Shown here: positions 52,893 to 60,160 of the stretch, piece after piece
Layout of the letters: every line of letters starts with the position of its first letter
Numbering within the stretch: position 1 is the first letter of the stretch
Assembly: GCF_024171725.1 (NCBI RefSeq)
Contig: NZ_JAMTCG010000001.1
Span: forward strand, 62,001 to 126,000
DNA from: Williamsia serinedens
GTDB lineage: Bacteria > Actinomycetota > Actinomycetes > Mycobacteriales > Mycobacteriaceae
Length of the DNA: 64,000 nucleotides
Reading direction: 5' to 3'
Notes under the pieces: generated by a model
Seen by the model: only the letters and a program-made list of their open reading frames with translations
Told to the model about the DNA's origin: nothing
Database searches by the model: none
Made by a program: the position numbers and the translations under genes

Positions 52893-53291
52893 TCAGTCGT
52901 CGACCGTGACCAGCGGGTAGACGCCGTTCTCGTCGTGCGTCTCGTTGCCGACGACGGGCGGGTTGAACACGCAGTACATGCGCAGCTCGGTGTCGGCGAA
53001 GACGGTGTGGCGGTCGTGCTTGTCGAGCAGGTACATCGTGCCCGGGCCGAGGGGGTACTCCTCGCCGGTCTCCCGGTCGAGCAGGCGACCGGTCCCCGAG
53101 ATCAGCCAGACGGCCTCGATGTGGTTGGCGTAGTGGAACTCGTTCTCCGTACCCGCCTTGATGACCGTCTCGTGGTAGGAGAACCCGACCTTGTCACCGC
53201 CCAGGATGATCCGCTTGGACCGCCAGTTGCCGTTCTCGGCAACGATGTCGCGGTCGGTGTCGGTGATCTCGTCGAGGGTGCGGACGATCAA
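52893..53291 (-). CDS. ectC: L-ectoine synthase
   Basis: Cupin enzyme that cyclises N-gamma-acetyl-diaminobutyrate to the compatible solute ectoine; 132 residues, usual size. Metal ligands align with those of characterised EctC as Glu59 (NHIEAVW), Tyr87 (TMYLLD) and His95 (KHDRHTV). The N-terminus MIVRTLDEI is typical. ATG start with a GGAG-type site 8 nt upstream (AGGAGTTCGCCTTG). 46 nt behind ectB. ectD (hydroxylase) is absent, so the product should be ectoine, not hydroxyectoine. Confidence 0.97.
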   Translation of the reverse strand: MIVRTLDEITDTDRDIVAENGNWRSKRIILGGDKVGFSYHETVIKAGTENEFHYANHIEAVWLISGTGRLLDRETGEEYPLGPGTMYLLDKHDRHTVFADTELRMYCVFNPPVVGNETHDENGVYPLVTVDD

Positions 53292-53337
53292 GGCGAACTC
53301 CTGTCGTGTCGGTGGTGGGGGACGTGCGGACGGATCG

Positions 53338-54594
53338 CTAGGAGACGACCTGGGCGGTCGCCTCGGCGAGGATGTCGAGGCCCTGGTCGAGTTCGTCGTC
53401 GGTGATGGTCAGCGGCGGCAGCAGCTTCACAACCTGGTCCTCCGGACCCGACGTCTCGGCGAGCAGGTGCCGGTCGAAGGCGAGCTGACAGACCTTGCCG
53501 GCGTGCTCGGGCGTGTCGAACACGAGGCCCTGGGCCATGCCGCGACCACGGGTCGACACGCCCTCGTGCTCGTCGGCGAGTCGGGCGAAGACGTCGTGGA
53601 TCTTCTGGCCCTTGCGGATGGTCTCCTTCTCGAACGTGTCGTCGCCCCAGAAGTGGTCGACCGCGGTCTTCGCGGTGACGAACGCGGGGTTGTTGCCGCG
53701 GAACGTGCCGTTGTGCTCGGCCGGGCCCCAGATGTCGTGTTCACGCTTGAACAGCGTCAGAGCCATCGGCAGTCCATAGCCGCCGATCGACTTCGACAGC
53801 GTCACGATGTCGGGGGTGATCCCGGCGATCTCGAACGAGAAGAACGGGCCGGTGCGTCCGACGCCCATCTGGACGTCGTCGATGATCAGCAGGATCCCGT
53901 GGCGCTGGCACAGGTCGGCCAGGCCGCGCAACCACTCGGCGCGGGCGACGTTGACGCCGCCCTCACCCTGCACGGTCTCGACGATGACGCCGGCCGGCTT
54001 GTTGAAGCCACTGCCCGAGTCGGTGAGGATCCGCTCCATCCAGCCGAAGTCCTCGACGCAGCCGTCGAAGTAGTCGTCGAAGGGCATCGGGGTGGTGTGC
54101 ACCAACGGGATGCCCGCGCCGGCGCGCTTCATCGAGTTGCCGGTGACCGACAGGGCGCCGAGCGTCATGCCGTGGAACCCGTTGGTGAAGTTCATGATCG
54201 CCTCGCGGCCGGTCACCTTGCGCGCGAGCTTGAGCGCCGCCTCGACCGTGTTGGTGCCCGTCGGACCGGGGAACATCACCTTGTAGTCCAGACCTCGCGG
54301 CGTGAGGATCTTGTCGGTGAAGCTCTGCAGGAACTCGCCCTTGGCGACGGTCATCATGTCGAGGCCGTGGGTGATCCCGTCGCGCGACATGTACTCGAGG
54401 AGGGCTTCCTTGAGCACCGGATGGTTGTGCCCGTAGTTGAGCGCACCCGCCCCGGCGAAGAAGTCGAGGTATCGCGTGCCCTCGCGGTCGGTCAACCACG
54501 ACCCCGAGGCCGTGTCGAACACAGCGGGCCAGCCTCGGCTGTAGCTGCGGACCTCGGACTCACGGTCGGCGAAGATGTCGTCGGGAAAGCTCAT
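53338..54594 (-). CDS. ectB: Diaminobutyrate--2-oxoglutarate transaminase
   Basis: PLP enzyme converting aspartate semialdehyde and glutamate to 2,4-diaminobutyrate, first committed step of ectoine synthesis; 418 residues. Lys268 in TLSKSIGGYG binds PLP; Asp239/Asp240 in LIIDDVQMG contacts the cofactor. PTGTNTVEAA and NGFHGMTLGA are conserved EctB segments. GAGGAA 5 nt before the ATG. It lies 178 nt after ectA; a perfect 9-bp hairpin in that gap may lower or process the downstream message. Confidence 0.97.
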   Translation of the reverse strand: MSFPDDIFADRESEVRSYSRGWPAVFDTASGSWLTDREGTRYLDFFAGAGALNYGHNHPVLKEALLEYMSRDGITHGLDMMTVAKGEFLQSFTDKILTPRGLDYKVMFPGPTGTNTVEAALKLARKVTGREAIMNFTNGFHGMTLGALSVTGNSMKRAGAGIPLVHTTPMPFDDYFDGCVEDFGWMERILTDSGSGFNKPAGVIVETVQGEGGVNVARAEWLRGLADLCQRHGILLIIDDVQMGVGRTGPFFSFEIAGITPDIVTLSKSIGGYGLPMALTLFKREHDIWGPAEHNGTFRGNNPAFVTAKTAVDHFWGDDTFEKETIRKGQKIHDVFARLADEHEGVSTRGRGMAQGLVFDTPEHAGKVCQLAFDRHLLAETSGPEDQVVKLLPPLTITDDELDQGLDILAEATAQVVS

Positions 54595-54731
54595 CGGGGT
54601 TCCTCACTCGGGGTTCGGGACTCGGGCATCAGAACTGATCGCGCATCCACCACATTCCCGAGCGCCTGCGCTCGCGGGACCTGGCGGGACAGAGGTGTCC
54701 GCGCACGCGTGACGCGATGCGCGGGGGTCTG

Positions 54732-54759
54732 CGCGTCCGTACTGCAGGGGACGGACGCG
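54732..54759 (-). terminator. Hairpin between ectA and ectB
   Basis: CGCGTCCGT/ACGGACGCG, 9 bp perfect, 10-nt loop, 13 nt after the ectA stop. As an intercistronic structure it may be a partial terminator or a stability element. Confidence 0.5.
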
Positions 54760-54772
54760 GTCACCGTGGGCC

Positions 54773-55291
54773 TCAGCCGCGGGGCGCGATGGTGTAGAGG
54801 TCCTCGGGCTCGTGGGAGTCCGGGAAGTCCTCCGGCGCGAAGTAGTCGCGGCGGGTGATGGTCATGCCACGCTTCTCGGCGAACGAGGTGAACAGCGCCT
54901 GCGATGCCTCGTTGTCCGGGCTGATCGTGGTCTGCATGCGGGTGATCGCGTCCTCTTCGACGCGGTCCATCAGTGCGTTCAGCATGCGGCCGGCCAAGCC
55001 GAGGCCGCGCTGGTCGGCGTCGACGGCGACCTGCCACACCATGACGGTGTCGGGAGCCTGCGGACGGACGTACCCGGTGACGAAACCCACCACCCGGCCG
55101 TCGACCTCGGCGACCACCGTGGTGCGTGCGTAGTCCTGGCACCACAGCACGTAGGCGTAACTCGAGTTCAGGTCCAGGACCTTCGAGTCACGGGCGATCT
55201 CCCACAGCCGCACCCCGTCGGAGACGTCGGGGAGGCGAAACGTGACTTCCGGTGTCGTGGTCACTGAGGCGCCCATCTGTGCGGTTGGCAT
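54773..55291 (-). CDS. ectA: L-2,4-diaminobutyrate acetyltransferase
   Basis: GNAT enzyme acetylating diaminobutyrate; 172 residues. The acetyl-CoA loop DQRGLGLAGRML is near 93-104; VTFRLPDVSDG and the substrate region NSSYAYVLWCQDYA are typical of EctA. The ATG at 55291 is chosen; the Met at residue 6 is an alternative. A well-formed promoter lies about 80 nt upstream with GTCAC repeats between promoter and start. It is the first gene of ectABC. Confidence 0.95.
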   Translation of the reverse strand: MPTAQMGASVTTTPEVTFRLPDVSDGVRLWEIARDSKVLDLNSSYAYVLWCQDYARTTVVAEVDGRVVGFVTGYVRPQAPDTVMVWQVAVDADQRGLGLAGRMLNALMDRVEEDAITRMQTTISPDNEASQALFTSFAEKRGMTITRRDYFAPEDFPDSHEPEDLYTIAPRG

Positions 55292-55303
55292 GGCACCAGC
55301 AAA

Positions 55304-55331
55304 GTTAACAACGGGTCACAGCGATGTCACC
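55304..55331. promoter_or_regulatory. 11-bp-period GTnAC repeats in the ectA leader
   Basis: GTTAAC, GTCACA and GTCACC start at 55304, 55315 and 55326, exactly 11 bp apart on the plus strand. GTnAC-N6-GTnAC spacing resembles GlnR boxes, and GlnR represses ect genes in Streptomyces; GTCACAGCG also resembles MtrA half-sites. The repeats lie downstream of the predicted ect start site, where a bound protein would block transcription. Confidence 0.45.
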
Positions 55332-55372
55332 CGAGCTGGGGGAGAAGGCGGCTGCCCTCTCGGTAAAGGGGC

Positions 55373-55402
55373 AGTATATGGGGTCCGTGTGAGCCCTGTC
55401 AC
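55373..55402 (-). promoter_or_regulatory. Promoter of ectABC
   Basis: Minus strand GTGACA (55402 to 55397), 18-nt spacer, TATACT (55378 to 55373); close to the sigma-70/SigA consensus. Start site near 55366, leader about 75 nt. Confidence 0.7.
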
Positions 55403-55458
55403 GGCGCACACCCGACGCCACCTGCGACGACGGGATCGTGGCGGGGAAGAATCGCGGC

Positions 55459-56016
55459 ATGAGGATCATCGCGGGGGTCGCGGGCGGGCGTCTGGTCACC
55501 GCGCCGCCGGCCGGCACGCGACCCACGACCGACCGGGTGCGCGAGTCGCTGTTCGCGATGCTCGAGACCCGGATGGACCTCGACGGAGTGCGGGTGCTCG
55601 ACCTCTATGCGGGTTCCGGGGCGCTCGCCCTCGAGGCGGTGTCGCGCGGGGCGGGCCACGCGACCCTCGTCGACTCCGACGCGAAGGCGGTGGCCGTCAT
55701 CCGCGCCAACGCCCGCATCGTGGGTGCCGGCCCCGACGTCGTGACCGTGGTGCGGCGACGGGCCGACGCCTTCCTGCAGGCCGCGGCCGGCGACCCGTTC
55801 GACCTCGTGTTCTGCGACCCGCCGTACGACCTGCCCGCCGAGGTGGTCGATGGCCACGCGGCGCGTCTGGTCGAGAACGGCTGGCTGGCCCCGCGGGCGA
55901 CCGTGGTGGTGGAGAGGTCTGCGCGCTCGCCCGCAACGACGTGGCCGGACGGTCTGGACGGCGACGGCGACCGCCGCTACGGCGACACCCGCGTGGAGTT
56001 CGCGCTGCTAGCGTGA
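55459..56016 (+). CDS. rsmD: 16S rRNA (guanine966-N2)-methyltransferase
   Basis: SAM-dependent methyltransferase acting on 16S rRNA G966; 185 residues. Motif I is LDLYAGSGALALEA near 46-59 and the catalytic DPPY is in FCDPPYDLP. The N-terminal MRIIAGVAGGRLV plus RPTTDRVRESLF is the RsmD signature. ATG 55459 is preferred because GGGGAAGAA lies 8 nt upstream; a GTG at 55438 would add seven residues. It diverges from ectA and precedes coaD, matching Rv2966c-Rv2965c. Confidence 0.93.
   Translation: MRIIAGVAGGRLVTAPPAGTRPTTDRVRESLFAMLETRMDLDGVRVLDLYAGSGALALEAVSRGAGHATLVDSDAKAVAVIRANARIVGAGPDVVTVVRRRADAFLQAAAGDPFDLVFCDPPYDLPAEVVDGHAARLVENGWLAPRATVVVERSARSPATTWPDGLDGDGDRRYGDTRVEFALLA
56009..56014 (+). 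promoter_or_regulatory. Possible -10 of coaD at the rsmD end
   Basis: TAGCGT overlaps the rsmD stop and ends 8 nt before the coaD ATG, which lacks a ribosome site. It may give a leaderless coaD mRNA. Confidence 0.35.
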
Positions 56017-56022
56017 TCGGCC

Positions 56023-56496
56023 ATGACGACAGCGGTGTGTCCCGGTTCGTTCGACCCGATCACCAGCGGCCATCTGTTCGTCGTGGAGCGCTGCGTCGAG
56101 CGCTTCGACGAGGTCGTCGTGCTGGTCACGGTGAACCCGTCGAAGAAGGGGATGTTCGACGTCGACCGGCGCGTCGCGCTCATCGAGGAGTGCACGGCAC
56201 ACCTGCCGGGCGTGCGCGTCGACTCCTGCGAGGGTCTGCTCGTCGACTACCTGACCCGGCGCGGCCTGACCACGATGGTCAAGGGTCTGCGCGGGCCCGT
56301 CGACTTCCAGTACGAGACCCCGATGGCCCAGATGAACCGCGAGCTCGCCGGTGTCGAGACGCTGTTCCTCCTCGGCGACCCCCGGCACGCCCACGTGTCC
56401 AGCTCGCTGGTGAAGGAGGTCGCCCGCCTGGGCGGCGACGTGAGCCCGTATGTCCCCGCGCCGGTCGCGGCAGCCATCGCCGACACGCTGCGCTGA
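56023..56496 (+). CDS. coaD: Phosphopantetheine adenylyltransferase
   Basis: Joins 4'-phosphopantetheine and ATP to dephospho-CoA in coenzyme A synthesis; 157 residues. The nucleotidyltransferase motif [10 protein letters not shown] is at 8-17. [12 protein letters not shown] and SSSLVKEVA are conserved catalytic regions. It starts 6 nt after rsmD and ends 117 nt before sepIVA. Essential gene in most bacteria; matches Rv2965c. Confidence 0.97.
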   Translation: MTTAVCPGSFDPITSGHLFVVERCVERFDEVVVLVTVNPSKKGMFDVDRRVALIEECTAHLPGVRVDSCEGLLVDYLTRRGLTTMVKGLRGPVDFQYETPMAQMNRELAGVETLFLLGDPRHAHVSSSLVKEVARLGGDVSPYVPAPVAAAIADTLR

Positions 56497-56529
56497 CCGA
56501 CACACCCCGCCGCCTCCCGCGAAACTCGA

Positions 56530-56553
56530 GTCACAGACGGCACACTGTTCACA
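56530..56553 (+). promoter_or_regulatory. Candidate MtrA-type triple repeat upstream of sepIVA
   Basis: GTCACA-GAC-GGCACA-CTG-TTCACA: three hexamers at exact 9-bp period, 61 nt before the sepIVA GTG and in the same orientation as the gene. This is the arrangement seen upstream of the transpeptidase gene. Confidence 0.45.
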
Positions 56554-56613
56554 CAGACACCACCAATCCCATCGCGGGTGGTGCGTCGACAGCCCGGACG
56601 AAGTGAGGTAGCC

Positions 56614-57396
56614 GTGTACCGCGTGTTCGAAGCTCTGGACGAACTGGGCGCCATCGTCGAGGAGGCGCGCGGCGTCCCGATGACGGCGGGATGCGTCGTC
56701 CCACGGGGTGACGTGCTCGAGCTCCTCGACGACGTCAAGGACGCCATCCCCGCCGAACTCGACGACGCGCAGGACGTGCTCGACCAGCGCGACAAGCTCG
56801 TCGGCGACGCCCGTGAGCACGCCGACACCACCGTCGCCGAGGCGACGTCGCAGGCCGACGCGATGGTGTCGCACGCCCGCGCCGAGGCCGACCGCATCCT
56901 GTCCGAGGCGAAGTCGCACGCCGACCGCATGGTCGCCGAGGCGCAGGCGCACGCCACCGACCTGATGGCCGACGCCACCGAGGAGGCCAAGCGGACCGCC
57001 GCCGGCGCCGCCCGCGAGTTCGAGGCGGTCACCGGGCGCGCCCGCGCCGAGGCCGCCCGCATGATCGAGTCGGGCAACGCCTCCTACGAGAAGTCCGTCG
57101 CCGAGGGCATCGCCGAGCAGCAGCGACTGGTCTCCGAGACCGAGGTCGTCGCGGCCGCGAAGTCCGAGGCCGACCGCATCATCGACGCCGCCCACGCCGA
57201 GTCCGACCGTCTGCGCGGCGAGTGCGACGTCTACGTCGACAACAAGCTCGCCGACTTCGAGGAGGTGCTCACCACCACGATGCGGTCGGTGAGCCGCGGT
57301 CGGCAGCAGCTGCGTACCGGCGCCGGCGTCCACGACTACGCCGACCACGCCGTGGACCTGCACGATCGCGAGTACCCGCACGGCGTCGCCGTCTGA
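56614..57396 (+). CDS. sepIVA: Septation protein SepIVA (DivIVA-like coiled coil)
   Basis: Cytoplasmic coiled-coil protein of 260 residues. The N-terminal VYRVFEALDELGAIVEEARG and VPMTAGCVVPRGDVLELLDD are nearly identical to mycobacterial Rv2927c/SepIVA, which is essential for division and cell-wall synthesis. Residues 50-215 form an Ala/Glu-rich heptad coiled coil. A conserved C-terminal block RLRGECDVYVDNKLADFEE is followed by a short His/Asp tail. The GTG was chosen because homologues start here and GTGAGG lies 5 nt upstream. The direct-repeat site upstream suggests control with the cell envelope. Confidence 0.92.
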   Translation: MYRVFEALDELGAIVEEARGVPMTAGCVVPRGDVLELLDDVKDAIPAELDDAQDVLDQRDKLVGDAREHADTTVAEATSQADAMVSHARAEADRILSEAKSHADRMVAEAQAHATDLMADATEEAKRTAAGAAREFEAVTGRARAEAARMIESGNASYEKSVAEGIAEQQRLVSETEVVAAAKSEADRIIDAAHAESDRLRGECDVYVDNKLADFEEVLTTTMRSVSRGRQQLRTGAGVHDYADHAVDLHDREYPHGVAV

Positions 57397-57475
57397 GCGA
57401 CGGCCCGACCGGACGCGTCTCGTCCTGTCGGTGATGCCGGGCGTGTGACGGGTGGGATGACCCCGCGAGTTCACG

Positions 57476-57481
57476 TATCGT
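57476..57481 (+). promoter_or_regulatory. Leaderless -10 element for the DUF177 gene
   Basis: TATCGT followed by 7 nt and the GTG at 57489, without a ribosome site; drives DUF177-rnc-fpg. Confidence 0.5.
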
Positions 57482-57488
57482 TTCGCGC

Positions 57489-58097
57489 GTGTCCGACCAG
57501 CGAACCAGTTCGACGATGTCCCCCTTCGTCCTCGACATCCGGTCCCTCGGACGGCGCGCCGGGACGATGACCCAGGTGCACCGCACGGTGTCCTGTGACC
57601 ACGCCATCGGGCTCGATCTGATCGGGATCCCCGCCGAGAGCGACATCGACCTCGACCTGAAGCTCGAGGCCGTGACCGAGGGTGTCCTCGTCACCGGCAC
57701 GGTGAGCGGTGAGACCGCGGGGCAGTGCGCACGGTGCCTGGAGCCGCTCGGCGGGACGGTGACGGTGTTCCTCACCGAGCTCTACGCCTACCCCGACAGC
57801 ACCACCGACCAGACGTCGGACGCCGACGACATCCACCGCATCAGCGACGACCACATCGACCTCGAGCAGGCCGTCATCGACGCCGTCGCCCTCGACCTGC
57901 CGATGGCGCCGTTGTGTCGGCCCGACTGCGCCGGCCTGTGCTCGGAGTGCGGCGTCCGCCTCGACGCCGCCGGCCCCGACCACGGCCACGAGGTCATCGA
58001 CCCGCGCTGGGCCGCGCTCAAGGACCTCGCGACCGCCGACGGCCCCGGCGAGACGGGGGACGACACGGCGGGGGACGGGCCGGGGAGCGGTCGATGA
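57489..58097 (+). CDS. DUF177/YceD-family protein
   Basis: Protein of 202 residues with a beta-rich core. Two cysteine clusters, CARC (about 77-80) and [13 protein letters not shown] (about 140-152), could bind zinc. YceD proteins are linked in other bacteria with 23S rRNA or L32 (rpmF), usually encoded next to it; rpmF is not found here, a frequent actinobacterial arrangement. The C-terminal 25 residues are Gly/Asp-rich. The stop overlaps the rnc start as ATGA. Corresponds to Rv2926c. Role in rRNA metabolism is plausible because rnc is coupled. Confidence 0.88.
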   Translation: MSDQRTSSTMSPFVLDIRSLGRRAGTMTQVHRTVSCDHAIGLDLIGIPAESDIDLDLKLEAVTEGVLVTGTVSGETAGQCARCLEPLGGTVTVFLTELYAYPDSTTDQTSDADDIHRISDDHIDLEQAVIDAVALDLPMAPLCRPDCAGLCSECGVRLDAAGPDHGHEVIDPRWAALKDLATADGPGETGDDTAGDGPGSGR

Positions 58098-58876
58098 CCG
58101 ACGTCGACGGTCGCACGGGCTCGCCGGCGCTCATCGCGGACCCGGCGCCGTTGCTCGCGGCCCTCGACGTGACCATCGCGCCCGACCTGCTGGTGCTCGC
58201 GCTCACCCACCGCTCGTACGCCTACGAGAACGGCGGCCTGCCCACCAACGAGCGGCTCGAGTTCCTCGGGGACTCGGTGCTCGGGGTCGTGGTGACCGAG
58301 CAGCTCTACCTCGACCACCCCGAGCGGCCCGAGGGTGAGCTCGCCAAGATCCGGGCGAGCGTGGTCAACATGTACGCCCTCGCCGACATCGCCCGTGGGC
58401 TGGGGGAGGGCGGCCTCGGCCGTCACATCCTGCTCGGTCGGGGTGAGGAGATGACCGGTGGTCGGGACAAGGCGAGCATCCTCGCCGACGGCATGGAGTC
58501 GATCCTCGGCGCGGTCTACCTCGACCACGGCTTCGAGGTCGCCCGCAGGGTCGTCCGCGCGTTGTTCGCCGAGTCCCTGGGCCGCGCCGCGGTCGCCGGC
58601 GCCGGGCTGGACTGGAAGACCTCGCTGCAGGAGCTGACCGCGGCGCGCGGACTCGGCGTGCCGTCGTACCGCATCACCTCGACCGGACCCGACCACGACA
58701 AGGTGTTCTCGGCGGTCGCCGTAGTCGGGGGCGAGGGCCACGGCGAGGGCTCGGGTCGGACGAAGAAGGAAGCCGAACAGAAGGCGGCCGCGGCGGCCTA
58801 CGCCACGTTGACCGCCGACGCCGCCCCGGCCACGCCGGCCGTCGCCACGGGCGACTTCCCCGCGCCTCCCGCCTGA
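58094..58876 (+). CDS. rnc: Ribonuclease III
   Basis: Double-strand-specific endoribonuclease processing rRNA precursors and some mRNAs; 260 residues. The signature [14 protein letters not shown] lies near 51-64 and the catalytic acidic residues in [20 protein letters not shown]. The dsRNA-binding domain (about 170-245) reads [12 protein letters not shown] to [14 protein letters not shown] short Ala/Pro tail follows. It overlaps the DUF177 gene by 4 nt and precedes fpg by 1 nt, as Rv2925c-Rv2924c. Confidence 0.96.
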   Translation: MTDVDGRTGSPALIADPAPLLAALDVTIAPDLLVLALTHRSYAYENGGLPTNERLEFLGDSVLGVVVTEQLYLDHPERPEGELAKIRASVVNMYALADIARGLGEGGLGRHILLGRGEEMTGGRDKASILADGMESILGAVYLDHGFEVARRVVRALFAESLGRAAVAGAGLDWKTSLQELTAARGLGVPSYRITSTGPDHDKVFSAVAVVGGEGHGEGSGRTKKEAEQKAAAAAYATLTADAAPATPAVATGDFPAPPA

Positions 58877-58877
58877 G

Positions 58878-59771
58878 GTGCCCGAGCTCCCCGAGGTCGA
58901 GGTGGTCCGGCGTGGGCTCGACGCGCACGTCGTCGGGCACGTGGTCGAGTCCGTCGCGATCGGTCATCCGCGGGCGGTGCGACGGCACCTCGCCGGCGCG
59001 ACCGACCTCGCCGACGCCCTCACCGGCACCCGGATCGTCGCCGCGCGTCGACGTGGCAAGTATCTCTGGCTCGACGTCGCCGACGCGGCGACGTCCGCAG
59101 ACGCACCCGGCGACATGGCCGTGGTCGTCCACCTCGGCATGAGCGGCCAGATGCTCGTCACCGACCCCGAGACGCCCGACCCGAAGCACCTGCACATCCG
59201 CGTCGGCCTCGACGACGGTCGCGAACTGCGATTCGTCGACCAGCGGACCTTCGGGGGTTGGTTCCTCGACGAACTCGTCGCACCGGCCGACGGTGGCACC
59301 GACACCGTGCCCGCATCGATCGCGCACATCGCCCGCGACCCGTTCGACCCCGCCTTCGACCGACGACAGGTCGTTACGACGTGGCGCGGCAAACACACCG
59401 AGATCAAGCGCGCCCTGCTCGACCAGACCGTCGTCAGCGGTGTCGGCAACATCTACGCCGACGAGTCCCTGTGGCGCAGCAGGATCCACGGCGCGCGGAT
59501 GACCGACGCCCTCGGTCCCCGGGTGCTGGGCCGTCTGCTCGACGCCGCACGCGAGGTGATGGAGCAGGCGCTGGCGCAGGGCGGCACGTCGTTCGACGCG
59601 CTCTACGTGAACGTCAACGGCGCCTCGGGCTACTTCGACCGCTCACTGGACGCGTACGGCCGCGAGGGTCAGCCGTGTCCCCGGTGCGGAACCCCGATCC
59701 GGCGTGAGCAGTTCATGAACCGCAGCTCGTTCAGCTGCCCGCGGTGCCAGATCCGTCCGCGCGGCGCCTGA
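58878..59771 (+). CDS. mutM: Formamidopyrimidine-DNA glycosylase
   Basis: Removes 8-oxoguanine and formamidopyrimidines and cleaves the abasic site; 297 residues. The N-terminal [13 protein letters not shown] provides Pro2 and Glu3. The helix-two-turn-helix segment [19 protein letters not shown] and the C-terminal zinc finger [10 protein letters not shown]...CPRCQ are complete. GTG start 1 nt after the rnc stop. In M. tuberculosis the next genes lead to smc; here a kdp operon follows, so synteny ends. Complements Nei2 encoded at 24.9 kb. Confidence 0.95.
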   Translation: MPELPEVEVVRRGLDAHVVGHVVESVAIGHPRAVRRHLAGATDLADALTGTRIVAARRRGKYLWLDVADAATSADAPGDMAVVVHLGMSGQMLVTDPETPDPKHLHIRVGLDDGRELRFVDQRTFGGWFLDELVAPADGGTDTVPASIAHIARDPFDPAFDRRQVVTTWRGKHTEIKRALLDQTVVSGVGNIYADESLWRSRIHGARMTDALGPRVLGRLLDAAREVMEQALAQGGTSFDALYVNVNGASGYFDRSLDAYGREGQPCPRCGTPIRREQFMNRSSFSCPRCQIRPRGA

Positions 59772-59790
59772 TCGCACACCCGAGCACTCG

Positions 59791-59871
59791 TTCGCCTGGC
59801 GAAGGATAGCGTGCGCGGCGTCTCACCGCCCGTGAAGATCTCGTCAAGAACCCAGGTCACGGCGTCGAAAG
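59791..59871 (+). promoter_or_regulatory. kdp promoter region with palindrome and direct repeats
   Basis: TTCGCC-T-GGCGAA (59791-59803) precedes a TAGCGT -10 candidate (59807-59812). Downstream, GTGAAGA (59832-59838) and GTCAAGA (59843-59849) lie 11 bp apart, with GTCGAAA 21 bp further (59864-59870). Direct repeats one helical turn apart suit an OmpR-type regulator such as KdpE. The remaining leader to 59965 has no other clear signal. Confidence 0.4.
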
Positions 59872-59965
59872 CGCGTTAACGGCGCGGTGACGGCCCACTC
59901 GGACCGGCAGCATCGCCGATGCGAGCCGCCCGCCCCGGGTGGCCCTGTCCCCAGGAGTGACCGAC

Positions 59966-60058
59966 GTGGCGGATTTCGCCTTCGTGGCAACGATCCTCGT
60001 GCTCTTCGCGCTGTGCGCGCTGACCCTGCGGGCCGTGGCGTCCCGGGTGTCGCGGTGA
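59966..60058 (+). CDS. Tiny membrane protein upstream of kdpF
   Basis: An ORF of 30 codons: VADFAFVATILVLFALCALTLRAVASRVSR, shown here in two parts as VADFAFVATILVLFAL and CALTLRAVASRVSR. It forms one hydrophobic helix followed by a basic cytoplasmic end. AGGAG lies 8 nt before the GTG, and its TGA overlaps the kdpF GTG as GTGA, so the two are translationally coupled. Third positions are GC-rich. I recall similar tiny ORFs ahead of kdpF in other actinobacteria but no described function. An added Kdp-complex helper subunit is the simplest idea. Confidence 0.65.
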   Translation: MADFAFVATILVLFALCALTLRAVASRVSR

Positions 60059-60153
60059 CCCTCACCGGCACCATCACCGTCGTGGTGCTCGTCGTCGCCG
60101 CGGCCCTAGTGCTCTACCTCGTCGCCGCCCTCGTGTTCCCGGAGAGGTTCTGA
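60055..60153 (+). CDS. kdpF: Potassium-transporting ATPase small subunit KdpF
   Basis: Single-helix stabilising subunit of 32 residues (VTLTGTITVVVLVVAAAL followed by VLYLVAALVFPERF). The terminal LVFPERF is diagnostic for KdpF. It binds between KdpA and KdpB in the membrane. The GTG overlaps the tiny upstream ORF by 4 nt, and kdpA starts 8 nt after its stop. Confidence 0.9.
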   Translation: MTLTGTITVVVLVVAAALVLYLVAALVFPERF

Positions 60154-60160
60154 CACCGCT

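Noticed and set aside
54595-54772. Possible small gene between ectA and ectB
   Set aside because: No frame shows coding-like third positions or a ribosome site; the gap is better explained by a hairpin and leader.
59772-59965. Riboswitch (c-di-AMP or K+ related) ahead of kdp
   Set aside because: I could not match any conserved ydaO-like helices or loops; only a palindrome and direct repeats are visible.
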